Below, in pieces: positions 24,673 to 35,641 of a DNA stretch of 64,000 bases. The stretch comes from Chryseobacterium vaccae. GTDB lineage: Bacteria; Bacteroidota; Bacteroidia; Flavobacteriales; Weeksellaceae. A program made the position numbers and the translations under genes. The notes below the pieces were generated by a model. It had not been told where the DNA came from, ran no database searches, and saw nothing but the letters and a program-made list of their open reading frames with translations. The stretch covers positions 5,009,001 to 5,073,000 of the forward strand of contig NZ_VSWH01000001.1 in NCBI RefSeq assembly GCF_009602705.1. Reading direction: 5' to 3'. Within the stretch, counting starts at the first letter, position 1, and each line of letters starts with the position of its first letter.

Positions 24673-26070
24673 ATGGAAAAAAGACTCATTCTGGCGGCAG
24701 CCTTATGCTTTTCATCTGTATTGTATTCTCAATTATCTTTAACGAAAGATGCCTCTTATGGAACGAATGGTACAATAGATTTTACCGTAAATAATAGTAA
24801 CGACCTTGTATGGAACAGACATTACGTGACTTCTGACAATTATGTTGTAATCTGTCCATTAGATGCTGCTTCTAATGCCAATTTTATGACCTATGATGCC
24901 AATGGAACGCTGCTAAGTACGATAACATTGCCTGCACAGGGTGTTGCTTCTGTTTTATATGCTGATAGTAATACTGTATATCCGGTTGCTGATGGTAAAT
25001 TATATAAGTATTCAATCAATGGAAGTGCTGATCCTTCATTTGGTAATGATGGAGAGTTGCTGATTGGTAGTAACTTTTCTGCGACCAACTATTCAACAGC
25101 ATCTTATCTTTCTGATGGTAAAATCTTAGTGCGAAATCAGGATAGCTTTACAAGGTTTAACGCTAATGGAGCTGTTGATATCTCATATGGTAATAACGGA
25201 ACCGTAAATATTACAGCAGCTTCACCATCTTCCTCTGTTCTTAATGAGGGAATCAACAGTACTTATTTTTTTGAAAACTCAGGAGGAAGGAGAAAAATTA
25301 ATGTAAATACAGGAGCTCTGGATGTATCGTATGGAAACAATGGATATTCGGTATACTCCAACCAATCGGGATATGTTCCCTTTGATCCGGAAGCGGTGAC
25401 TAATAATTTTGAAATTTTTACACTTCTTTTTAAGAATGGAAGCAGTTTTGATTACGCACTTTCCAAGACTAAAAATGACGGAAATATTGATAATGCTTTT
25501 GGAAACTCAGGAATTGTGAGTCTTCCTCAGACATTCAATAACAAAGTTCTTTATTATGGATTAACAATGGGAATGGATGACTACAATAACAATGTTTTTC
25601 TTCCTTTAACAGTAAGACAGCAGCAAGGAGATGATACTGATGCTAAAGTAGGATTTTCATGTTATGCAGCCGCAGGAAACCTTATTAAAATTAACGGATC
25701 TGATATTTTTGAATCTGATATCCCAGGAAATAGCAATAATATAAGCGTTGAAGTAAAAGGTAATTACTTATATCTGTTTACTCAGACTTCCGTAAGCCGA
25801 TATATTATCAGCGGAGGAACATTAAATCTTAAAGAAAGGATTACAGACTATAACCAGATTCATTTTAACAATCCATTCAGTAGCGAGATTATTCTGAATT
25901 CAAAAGAAAAGATAAAACAAATAGAAATTTATGATGGAAATGGCCGTTTAATGTTGAAAGAAAAAGGACAGGATCGTATTAATACCACTCAACTGAACAC
26001 AGGGATTTATCTGATTAAATTCATAACAGAATCCAATAAAATTATTTCCAGACAGGCAATAAAAAATTGA
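24673..26070 (+). CDS. Secreted delta-60-repeat protein with type IX sorting domain
   Basis: 465 residues. Signal peptide (about 1-19), then a repeat region of 50-60 residue units, each ending in a motif such as ADPSFGNDG, VDISYGNNG, LDVSYGNNG, IDNAFGNSG. These are delta-60-type repeats likely to fold as a beta propeller. The last 70 residues form a type A C-terminal domain (FNNPFSSEIIL, IYDGNGRLM, LNTGIYLIKF..RQAIKN), which directs export by the type IX secretion system and attachment to the cell surface. Function on the surface is unknown. A terminator follows at 26113. Confidence 0.9.
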   Translation: MEKRLILAAALCFSSVLYSQLSLTKDASYGTNGTIDFTVNNSNDLVWNRHYVTSDNYVVICPLDAASNANFMTYDANGTLLSTITLPAQGVASVLYADSNTVYPVADGKLYKYSINGSADPSFGNDGELLIGSNFSATNYSTASYLSDGKILVRNQDSFTRFNANGAVDISYGNNGTVNITAASPSSSVLNEGINSTYFFENSGGRRKINVNTGALDVSYGNNGYSVYSNQSGYVPFDPEAVTNNFEIFTLLFKNGSSFDYALSKTKNDGNIDNAFGNSGIVSLPQTFNNKVLYYGLTMGMDDYNNNVFLPLTVRQQQGDDTDAKVGFSCYAAAGNLIKINGSDIFESDIPGNSNNISVEVKGNYLYLFTQTSVSRYIISGGTLNLKERITDYNQIHFNNPFSSEIILNSKEKIKQIEIYDGNGRLMLKEKGQDRINTTQLNTGIYLIKFITESNKIISRQAIKN

Positions 26071-26112
26071 TTCTTAAATGGTAATGATTTTTGTGAATTA
26101 CTCTAAAAACAC

Positions 26113-26137
26113 AAGCAGGCTCAGGTCTGCTTTTTTT
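26113..26137 (+). terminator. Terminator of the T9SS cargo gene
   Basis: AAGCAG (26113-26118) and CTGCTT (26127-26132) stem, followed by seven T. Confidence 0.7.
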
Positions 26138-26233
26138 ATGCTGATAACAATACTTTTTTGACATTTTTTAACTTTCATACCTCGAAAAAAATCACGATAT
26201 TTGTAGGTCTTTGCATTTGGCAGGATTTAATAA

Positions 26234-28174
<1,941 letters not shown>

Positions 28175-28194
28175 TCGTTGAAAAATATAAATTA

Positions 28195-28224
28195 AAAAGG
28201 CTTCAGAAATGAAGTCTTTTTTTT
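28195..28224 (+). terminator. Terminator of gyrB
   Basis: AGGCTTCA-gaaa-TGAAGTCT stem followed by eight T. Confidence 0.85.
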
Positions 28225-28301
28225 ATAAATATTATTCCCGATTAAAATAAAAAAATTAACAGTTATTAAGAATTTACTATTTTTGCACAATTTTAATAAC
28301 T

Positions 28302-30194
28302 ATGATGAAATTTTTGATCTTGGGGGCATTATCCACAGCCTCAATATATTTCGCCCAGACCTATCCGGTTTCTGCAATCCCCGAAAATTTAAAGAAGAAT
28401 GCCGATGTTGTCATCAGAAAGGATTTCACAACCATTCAGATCAATAAAATTGATGAAATACAGTATACCAACAATACTGTAACAACTGTTCTGAACAAAG
28501 AAGGAGATTCCAAAGCTACAGCATATATTCCCTATAAAAAAGGAGATAATATTTCCGAAGTAAAAGTTACAGTGTATGACGAGAGTGGAAAGAAAGTAAA
28601 AAGCTTTTCAAAATCTGATTTCGGAGATTTTGCAAATAACGGACAGGGAGTATTTTATTCAGACAGCAGAGTTTTAGTTTTGTCGTATACTCCGGCTCAA
28701 TATCCGTATACGATTGATTTCTCTTATAAGACTGAATTAGAGAATACTATTTTTATTCCTGATTTTATGCCATTTTCTTCAACCAATACCTCTTTGGAAG
28801 AGAGCCAGTTTAAAATCATCAATAAATCAGGCATTGAGCTGAGAACTAAAACCTATCCGTCAAAATATGACTATACATCCGTTTCATATAATGATAATGG
28901 AAGTGAAAAGATTTACTCCTATAAAAATGTTCCGGCTATCGATAATGTGCCGATGTTGCCCCAGCCTGTGAAAATTTTACCCAAAGTAAGTTTTGCGCTT
29001 TCTAAATTCAATCTAGAGGGAAAACAGGGAACTTTAAATAACTGGACCGATTTCGGAACCTGGTATTATAATAATCTTGTTGAACCGGTTTCTATAGCTA
29101 CTCCTGCCATTAAAGCTGAGGTTGAAGCTTTGAAGCTGACAGGTTCTACTGAGGAAAAAGTGAAGAAGCTTTTCCAGCATATGCAATCGAAAACCCGCTA
29201 TATATTTGTAGGACTTGGGATTGGCGGATGGCTTCCGATGCTTCCTGATGAAGTTCAGAAGAAAGGTTATGGAGACTGTAAAGGCCTTACCAATTATATG
29301 AAAACCTTGCTGAATGAGGCAGGAATTCCTTCCAATTATTGTGTAATTAACTCTGGTTCGTCACAGATCTCCTTCGATCCTGATTTCCCTGCAATGGGAG
29401 GAAATCATGCTATTCTTATGGTTCCGACTGAAAAAGGAAATATCTGGCTTGAAAATACCTCCCAGCAGATTGCTTTCAACCATTTGAGTTATAGCACAAC
29501 AGATAGAAATGTTCTGGCCGTAACAAAAAAAGGAATAGAACTCATCAATACTCCTTCCTATACAGCCGAGCAGAATACTGAAAAACAGAAAATTAAAATC
29601 AGTCTTAACGAAGATAATAGTATTAATGGTGAGGCTCAATTCGCTTACACCGGAAGTCAGTATGACTTTAACCTGTCCTACGCCTATCGGTCCCCGAAGG
29701 AGAAAATAGAAACCGTGAAAGACAGATTTGATGTCTTAAATTTTGAAAAAGTTGAGGTGAAAAATTTTGTCAATGATAAAGATAATGCCTCTATCAAGTT
29801 TGATTTAGATTTTAAAGCAGGAAATTATTCTAAAAATGTAGGAAGCGGATTGATTTTCAGAGCGGTACCTATTTTCAGCAATTACAACTACAAAGCCGAT
29901 GAAAAAAGAGAGCTTCCGTTTGAAGTAGGACAGTCCTATGAAGATCAATATGAGATCAGCTTTGCTATTCCAAAAAACTATAAAGTAGATGAGATTCCTG
30001 ATACTGTACAGATTAATTCTGAATTTGGAACTTATAAATTGAATATTGACAAAAGTGATAATGAAGTAAAAGTCACCAGACTTATTAAAATGAACAAAGG
30101 CTTATTCCCGAAGGAAAAGTATAATGAGTATATGAACTTTAGAAAGAAAATCGTCAACGGAGACAATTCAAAAATTTTAGTAACAAAAATATAA
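28302..30194 (+). CDS. DUF3857 / transglutaminase-like exported protein
   Basis: 630 residues. Signal peptide to about residue 19, an N-terminal beta-sandwich (DUF3857) of about 220 residues, then a transglutaminase-like cysteine-protease fold: Cys326 in GYGDCKGLTNYM and the His of GGNHAILMVP, followed by an acidic WLENTS; a C-terminal beta domain completes the protein. These proteins are common in Bacteroidota, are exported to the periplasm or surface, and their substrates are unknown. A TATTTTTG box at 28278-28285 is a likely -7 element. The next gene is a paralog 10 bases away. Confidence 0.85.
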   Translation: MMKFLILGALSTASIYFAQTYPVSAIPENLKKNADVVIRKDFTTIQINKIDEIQYTNNTVTTVLNKEGDSKATAYIPYKKGDNISEVKVTVYDESGKKVKSFSKSDFGDFANNGQGVFYSDSRVLVLSYTPAQYPYTIDFSYKTELENTIFIPDFMPFSSTNTSLEESQFKIINKSGIELRTKTYPSKYDYTSVSYNDNGSEKIYSYKNVPAIDNVPMLPQPVKILPKVSFALSKFNLEGKQGTLNNWTDFGTWYYNNLVEPVSIATPAIKAEVEALKLTGSTEEKVKKLFQHMQSKTRYIFVGLGIGGWLPMLPDEVQKKGYGDCKGLTNYMKTLLNEAGIPSNYCVINSGSSQISFDPDFPAMGGNHAILMVPTEKGNIWLENTSQQIAFNHLSYSTTDRNVLAVTKKGIELINTPSYTAEQNTEKQKIKISLNEDNSINGEAQFAYTGSQYDFNLSYAYRSPKEKIETVKDRFDVLNFEKVEVKNFVNDKDNASIKFDLDFKAGNYSKNVGSGLIFRAVPIFSNYNYKADEKRELPFEVGQSYEDQYEISFAIPKNYKVDEIPDTVQINSEFGTYKLNIDKSDNEVKVTRLIKMNKGLFPKEKYNEYMNFRKKIVNGDNSKILVTKI

Positions 30195-30203
30195 AACATA
30201 CCC

Positions 30204-32138
30204 ATGAAGAAAGTCTTATTATTGGCCTTTTGCTATTGCAATTTGGCATTAGTCAGCGCTCAGAAACGCCAATTCCTGGATCCTCCTAAATTTAACAATG
30301 AGGACCTGAGTAAAACAAAATCTGCTTTGGATGAGAATGCTCCGGCTGAAATTTTATACAGATCAGTTCATTATTATATTGACGGAACTAAAGGAGAATT
30401 CCACAAAAATGTGGTCTGTAGAGTGAAAATCTATGATAAAGATAAGGCCGAGGACTGGCTTAACCTTGAAATACCATTGTATCAAAACTCTAGTGCCAGA
30501 GAAACCCTGAATAAAATAAAAGCCTTTACCTATAACCTTGAAAATGGCAATCCCGTTTCTATCAAAGTGGATAAAAGCTCAAAGTATAAAAGTAAAGAAA
30601 GTAAATATACCACTGTCACAAAATTTGCATTTCCTAATGTGAAGAACGGTTCTATAATAGAATATCAGTATGAGGTTTTATCGCCTTTCTTGTATTCAAT
30701 ACCACAAACCTTGATAGAAAGCGATACTCCTTCACTATATACAGAATATGTCTTGGACAGCCCGGTCAATATTTCATATAATGTGAATTATACAGGATCT
30801 TTAATGCCAAAATACAGAATGGTTGAAGATAAACTGATGAATGGTATGGAGTATAAGACTTACAGATTAGGTTTTGAAAACTTAAAAGGGTTTAAAACGG
30901 AGAAGTTTGTGAAGAATGACAGGAATTACCGTACTAAAATAAGCGCAGAACTTCATTCTACCAATATCGGACAGTTGAAATTATACTCCTCATCCTGGGA
31001 AGAAATTAAAGAAAAGCTCTATAGTGACGATGATTTTGGTGGAGAATTAAAAAAGACAAGATTGGCAAAAGAAAATATGCCCGCTCATATTGCCGGATTA
31101 AAAACAGATGAAGAAAAAGCAAATGCGATTTTCGATTATGTAAAAAATACCTTTACCTGGAATAATGACAGAGGAATTTATACAGAGGAGGGATTGAAAA
31201 AATTAATAGAGACCAAAACAGGAAATGCAGCCGAAATCAATCTGTTCCTGGTGATGATGCTTAGGGAAGCAGGTATTAAAGCAGATCCGCTTCTTATTTC
31301 TACAGTAGATAACGGGTTGATTAACCTGGCATCTCCAAGTCTTATGAGTGTCAACTTTGTGCTGGCTGCAGTAAGCAATAAAGAAGGTTATAACCTGTAT
31401 GATGCTACGTCAAAGCAGTCTTCAATGAATAATCTTCCTCCCAGAGACTGGAATGAGTACGGAATTTTGATGGCAAAAGATAAAGCACGGCAGATGCAGG
31501 TGTCAAATGCTACAGCGAGTCTCAATTATCTTATGGCTAATGCCAAGATTAATGATGATGGCAGTATTTCAGGAACTTATACTGATAAAGATACCGGAAC
31601 TTATGGAATGTTTGCTAAGGAAAGTTATGATGAAAATGCTGAAAAATATAAAAAGCAGTACAAAGAAAATTTCTCAATAGATTTTACAGATATCAACTGT
31701 AAAGTTTTGGATAAGGGAGAATTTGAAAGCACGATGAAATTCACCTCTGAGAACCTGATAGACAAAATAGGAAAAAAAATGATCATCAATCCTATGCTTT
31801 TCCTGGGAAAAACTTCCAATGAATTTGATCAGACAGAAGCAAGAAAATATCCTATTGATTTAATATCTGCTTTTGCCAAAATAAAAAAAATCACTTTGGA
31901 AATTCCGGAAGGGTATACTATTGAAGAAATGCCTAAGAGCAAAAAGATTGTTACAGATGATAAAGAAATAGAGTATAGCTATACTGCCGATTTGAAAGGG
32001 AATAAGCTGGAGGTGACTTCAGTCATCAAAATTGCAAGCCCGGATTATCCTAAAGAATATTATCCTGCATTTAAACAAATCTGGAACACTGCTTCAAAAA
32101 GTGAAAATCAGGTGATCAGCCTGATTAAAAAATCTTAG
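30204..32138 (+). CDS. DUF3857 paralog lacking the transglutaminase cysteine
   Basis: 644 residues, same architecture as its neighbour: signal peptide, DUF3857 domain and a transglutaminase-like region. Where the upstream paralog has GYGDCKGLTNYM, this one has TKTGNAAEINLFLVMML, so the catalytic cysteine is gone, and the following His block is also not recognisable (SLMSVNFVLAAV). It is probably a non-catalytic binding partner. The two genes form an operon ended by a hairpin at 32176-32204. Confidence 0.85.
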   Translation: MKKVLLLAFCYCNLALVSAQKRQFLDPPKFNNEDLSKTKSALDENAPAEILYRSVHYYIDGTKGEFHKNVVCRVKIYDKDKAEDWLNLEIPLYQNSSARETLNKIKAFTYNLENGNPVSIKVDKSSKYKSKESKYTTVTKFAFPNVKNGSIIEYQYEVLSPFLYSIPQTLIESDTPSLYTEYVLDSPVNISYNVNYTGSLMPKYRMVEDKLMNGMEYKTYRLGFENLKGFKTEKFVKNDRNYRTKISAELHSTNIGQLKLYSSSWEEIKEKLYSDDDFGGELKKTRLAKENMPAHIAGLKTDEEKANAIFDYVKNTFTWNNDRGIYTEEGLKKLIETKTGNAAEINLFLVMMLREAGIKADPLLISTVDNGLINLASPSLMSVNFVLAAVSNKEGYNLYDATSKQSSMNNLPPRDWNEYGILMAKDKARQMQVSNATASLNYLMANAKINDDGSISGTYTDKDTGTYGMFAKESYDENAEKYKKQYKENFSIDFTDINCKVLDKGEFESTMKFTSENLIDKIGKKMIINPMLFLGKTSNEFDQTEARKYPIDLISAFAKIKKITLEIPEGYTIEEMPKSKKIVTDDKEIEYSYTADLKGNKLEVTSVIKIASPDYPKEYYPAFKQIWNTASKSENQVISLIKKS

Positions 32139-32175
32139 TATTCAGATCTGAAATAAAAAAAATAGAGACTTTTTC

Positions 32176-32204
32176 AAAACCATTCATCTTTTTGAATGGT
32201 TTTT
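32176..32204 (+). terminator. Terminator of the DUF3857 pair
   Basis: AAACCATTCA and TGAATGGTTT stem with a T tail. Confidence 0.8.
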
Positions 32205-32228
32205 GCATTCCTATCGGAAATTGGAGTT

Positions 32229-33056
32229 ATGAAAAAAAGTATTGCTGTTCTGGCTGTTTTGTCTTTGTTGGCCTTTTCTGCGTGTAAAAAAGAAGAAAAA
32301 GGAGAAATTCCGGCAGATAAAACAGAAAGCCTGAAACCTGTAAGTTTAAAAATTGATTCAGTGAGTGTATCTGATTCTGTAAAGATCAGTGATTCCCTAT
32401 CAGTAGCGTTCTCTTCTAAGTTCCTTGTTTTCCCGGAACTGAAGGAGAAAACGCTTTTAGATAGTATTTATTTTGATCATAAAGGAATCAGAGATTTCTC
32501 TAAACAAGGACTGGAACTATATCTGAACAACGAAAAAAATAACTATTTCAATTCTGTGAAAAAAGAAAGTAAAGATGTGCTTTCGGATATTTCTTCTGCC
32601 CAAAACTGGTATTCCGAATCCCGGATGAACTTGGTTTCTAACATGAATGATTACATGCATATTAAATATGCCCAAAGTTCATATACAGGCGGAGCTCATG
32701 ATAACTATGGTTTTTCAGAGAGGGTTTTTGACCTTAAAAAAAATAAAAGGCTTATGCTTAAAGAGATCACTTCTATGCCTAAAGCCAAGCTGGAAGCTAT
32801 TCTGATGAAGAATGTCAATACAATCCCTAATGGAGCTACAGACGAAAAAGGAGAAGTTAAAAACTCTGAAATGCTATTAGTGGAAGCCATTCCTGTAACA
32901 GATAATTTCTATTTTGACCAGAAAAACCTGTATTTTCATTACAGCCCTTATGAAATTGCCGCTTTTGCAGCAGGAGATATCATCATTCCTGTTTCCTGGA
33001 ACGAGCTGGTGGGTACCCTGAATTCTGAATTCAAAGAAAGAATGAAAATAAAATAA
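32229..33056 (+). CDS. RsiV-like (DUF3298) lipoprotein
   Basis: 275 residues from the ATG at 32229. The frame is open upstream to 32196 but that part overlaps the preceding terminator. Signal sequence with lipobox LAFSAC (Cys17). The C-terminal 120 residues carry the DUF3298/DUF4163 signature: SSYTGGAHDNYGF, then ERVFDLKKNKRLMLKEI, and LYFHYSPYEIAAFAAG near the end, as in the lysozyme-binding domain of RsiV. Ligand unknown here. A terminator overlaps the start of the next unit. Confidence 0.82.
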   Translation: MKKSIAVLAVLSLLAFSACKKEEKGEIPADKTESLKPVSLKIDSVSVSDSVKISDSLSVAFSSKFLVFPELKEKTLLDSIYFDHKGIRDFSKQGLELYLNNEKNNYFNSVKKESKDVLSDISSAQNWYSESRMNLVSNMNDYMHIKYAQSSYTGGAHDNYGFSERVFDLKKNKRLMLKEITSMPKAKLEAILMKNVNTIPNGATDEKGEVKNSEMLLVEAIPVTDNFYFDQKNLYFHYSPYEIAAFAAGDIIIPVSWNELVGTLNSEFKERMKIK

Positions 33057-33058
33057 AT

Positions 33059-33086
33059 AAAATGCTTCCCGATCAGGAAGCATTTT
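33059..33086 (+). terminator. Terminator of the DUF3298 lipoprotein gene
   Basis: AAAATGCTTCC-cgatca-GGAAGCATTTT, an 11-bp perfect stem. A TATTTTTG box (33088-33095) for the next gene follows at once. Confidence 0.85.
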
Positions 33087-33100
33087 CTATTTTTGCGGTA

Positions 33101-33952
33101 ATGGAAAAAGCAGCGTTTATCATCAACCCCTTTTCGGCTAAAAAAAATTATCAGCCGTTTCTTAATGAACTTAAAAAAAAGGTCGATAATCCCTTGTACT
33201 ATGTCTCTGAGTCTATTCCGGGGACAGATGATTTCATCAGAACCCACTTTGATGAGGTGGATATATTTGTAGCGATCGGAGGGGACGGAACTATTTCTAC
33301 CGTTGCCAAAAACCTGATCAATACAGAAAAGATTCTGGCTATTTTTCCAGCCGGATCAGGAAATGGCTTTTCCAATGAAACCCGGTTTAACAAAAATCTG
33401 GATGAACTTTTAGAAAAAATCAAAGCCGGAAAATCCAGAAAGATTGATACCTTTATGGTCAATGAAAGGCTTTCAATCAATGTTTCAGGAACAGGTTTTG
33501 ACGGTAAAGTAGTCAAAGAGTTTGAAAAAACAAGCCGCGGTTTTAAAAATTACATTAAAGTTTCCCTTAAAACTTTCTTTAACTATAAACCAATCAAGGT
33601 TAAGTTTTTTGATGAAGAATACCAGAAATATAACGGAAAATACCTGATGCTGAATATTGCCAACACCCGCCAGTTCGGAAACAATGCCTATATTGCCCCG
33701 AATGCAAGTAAAAGTGACGGACTTGTTGATATGGTTTTGGTGAAAAAATTTCCGCTTACTTATTCCGCTCTTTTTGCCTTCAGAATGTTTACTAAACGAC
33801 TGAAAGATGATGAATATGTAACCTATCTTCCCGTTTCTGAAATATCATTTAAGGTAAATACCAAAAACTGGCATCTCGATGGAGAATTCAACAAAATAAA
33901 ATCCCCTGTCCATGTAAAAGTGCTGCCTGCCAGCCTGAATATCCTGGTTTAA
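33101..33952 (+). CDS. Diacylglycerol/lipid kinase family protein (YegS type)
   Basis: 283 residues from the ATG at 33101; an in-frame ATG at 33062 lies inside the terminator and is rejected. DAGK catalytic domain: AAFIINPFSAKK, the ATP-binding VAIGGDGTISTVAKNL, and FPAGSGNGFSNETRF. The second half (KNYIKVSLKTFF..SKSDGLVDMVLV, NWHLDGEF) matches the C-terminal beta domain. Phosphorylates a lipid alcohol such as diacylglycerol; which one is unknown. The TATTTTTG box ends only five bases before the ATG, suggesting a very short leader. Confidence 0.9.
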   Translation: MEKAAFIINPFSAKKNYQPFLNELKKKVDNPLYYVSESIPGTDDFIRTHFDEVDIFVAIGGDGTISTVAKNLINTEKILAIFPAGSGNGFSNETRFNKNLDELLEKIKAGKSRKIDTFMVNERLSINVSGTGFDGKVVKEFEKTSRGFKNYIKVSLKTFFNYKPIKVKFFDEEYQKYNGKYLMLNIANTRQFGNNAYIAPNASKSDGLVDMVLVKKFPLTYSALFAFRMFTKRLKDDEYVTYLPVSEISFKVNTKNWHLDGEFNKIKSPVHVKVLPASLNILV

Positions 33953-33989
33953 TCCTTTGCTTAAAAAATAGTGATAAATTAAGATCCCA

Positions 33990-35288
33990 TCAAATTTCCA
34001 GCTTTTTCTCAATCTCAGCCGGATGCTTCAGGCAGTATTGCAGCTGTTTTTTATCCAGTTGTTTCTCCCAGTTGGCAACCACTACGGTAGCAACAGAATT
34101 TCCGATGACATTGGTCAGGGCTCTGCATTCGCTCATAAACTTATCAATTCCCAGAATCAGGGTCATTCCCGCAATCGGGATTTCAGGAACAACAGCAAGG
34201 GTAGCTGCTAAAGTAACAAATCCCGCTCCTGTAACACCTGCAGCTCCTTTCGAACTCAACATGGCTACCAGAAGTAGCATCAGCTGTTTTTCAATCGGAA
34301 GATCAATATTCAGAGCCTGTGCGATGAATAAAGATGCAAGTGTCATATAAATATTGGTCCCATCCAGATTAAAAGAATAACCGGTTGGAACTACCAGTCC
34401 TACAATGGCTCTGGAACAGCCTGCTTTCTCAAGCTTTTCCATAATACCCGGAAGTGCGGATTCAGAAGAGCTGGTTCCTAAAACAAGAAGAAGCTCCTCT
34501 TTCAGATAGAACATTAGTTTGAAAATATTGAATCCGTTATACCATGCAACGGCTCCTAAGACCAAAACAACAAACAGAAAAGAAGTAATATAAAATGTAG
34601 CGACCAGGAATATCAGATTCAAAACAGAATGAAGGCCGTATTTTCCAATCGTAAATGCCATGGCACCGAAAGCCCCGATGGGAGCCAGTTTCATCAGCAT
34701 ATGAACGATCTTAAAGACCGGTGTTGAAAGATCCTGAAGAAAATCTGTCACTTTCTGGCTTTTTTCCTTTGTTAAAACAAGTGCTACTCCCATTAATATA
34801 GCTACTAAAAGTACCTGAAGAATATTTTCACCTACCAGAGGACTGAAAAGCGTTTCAGGAATAATATTCATAATGAATCCTGTAAAAGTAGATTCATGAG
34901 CTTTCTGTTGATATTGAGAAACATCTCCTGAAAGAGAAGAAGGATCGATATTTAATCCGTGTCCCGGCTGAAGAAGGTTTCCTACAATCAATCCGATAAT
35001 CAAGGCTAGAGTGGAAAATGTAAAGAAATAAATCATGGCCTTTACGGCAATCCTTCCAACTTTTTTAAGGTCAGTCATATGAGCAATTCCCAGGGTAAGG
35101 GTTATGAAAATCACCGGTGCGATAATCATTTTGACAAGTTTAATGAATCCGTCGCCCAGAGGTTTCATTTTTTCACCCAGTTCAGGATAATAATTTCCTA
35201 GAAGAATACCCGCTGCGATAGCGATAATCACCTGGAAGTAAAGCTGTTGATGGAATTTTTTCGCTTTCAAAGATTGGCTTGTTTTCAA
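33990..35288 (-). CDS. Dicarboxylate/glutamate:cation symporter (DAACS family)
   Basis: 432 residues. About eight membrane helices plus two re-entrant loops. Family signatures: the serine-rich hairpin [17 protein letters not shown], then [25 protein letters not shown], the second hairpin [20 protein letters not shown], and [16 protein letters not shown] with the substrate-binding Asp/Arg/Asn. Imports C4-dicarboxylates or glutamate/aspartate with protons or sodium. Substrate choice between DctA and GltP cannot be made safely. Confidence 0.92.
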   Translation of the reverse strand: MKTSQSLKAKKFHQQLYFQVIIAIAAGILLGNYYPELGEKMKPLGDGFIKLVKMIIAPVIFITLTLGIAHMTDLKKVGRIAVKAMIYFFTFSTLALIIGLIVGNLLQPGHGLNIDPSSLSGDVSQYQQKAHESTFTGFIMNIIPETLFSPLVGENILQVLLVAILMGVALVLTKEKSQKVTDFLQDLSTPVFKIVHMLMKLAPIGAFGAMAFTIGKYGLHSVLNLIFLVATFYITSFLFVVLVLGAVAWYNGFNIFKLMFYLKEELLLVLGTSSSESALPGIMEKLEKAGCSRAIVGLVVPTGYSFNLDGTNIYMTLASLFIAQALNIDLPIEKQLMLLLVAMLSSKGAAGVTGAGFVTLAATLAVVPEIPIAGMTLILGIDKFMSECRALTNVIGNSVATVVVANWEKQLDKKQLQYCLKHPAEIEKKLEI

Positions 35289-35641
35289 AGCACGAAAATT
35301 AAGAATTTTTATCTTAAAACATGACGAAAGTCATTAATAATTGCAGGTCTTAGCCTAAACCAACAAATAAAAATACAGGATAATGGTTAACCAGAAAGAT
35401 TTTTATGCCTTTAACGGATGATTTCAGTCTTGAATTTTGTATACTTTTTTTGACTACGTAGAATCTTCGATTTTCAAGAAAAAGTATAATGGGAAGAAAC
35501 AATAATTTTTAAATTTCTGCTAACTCTTTTTTGTCTGTCCCCAGATCGCGGAAACTTTAATCTTTCAAATAAAATGTGAACAAAAAATATCCCGGATCAT
35601 ACTACCCGGGATATTTTTATAAAATTATATTCAGATACTGG
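35289..35641. other. Spacer between symporter and ggt genes
   Basis: No gene. It holds the symporter promoter region (minus strand) and the ggt terminator: on the minus strand AAAAATATCCCGG folds with CCGGGATATTTTTT (35582-35619) into a strong hairpin with a T tail. Between them is a featureless AT-rich stretch with a small CTACGTAG palindrome at about 35454. Confidence 0.7.
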
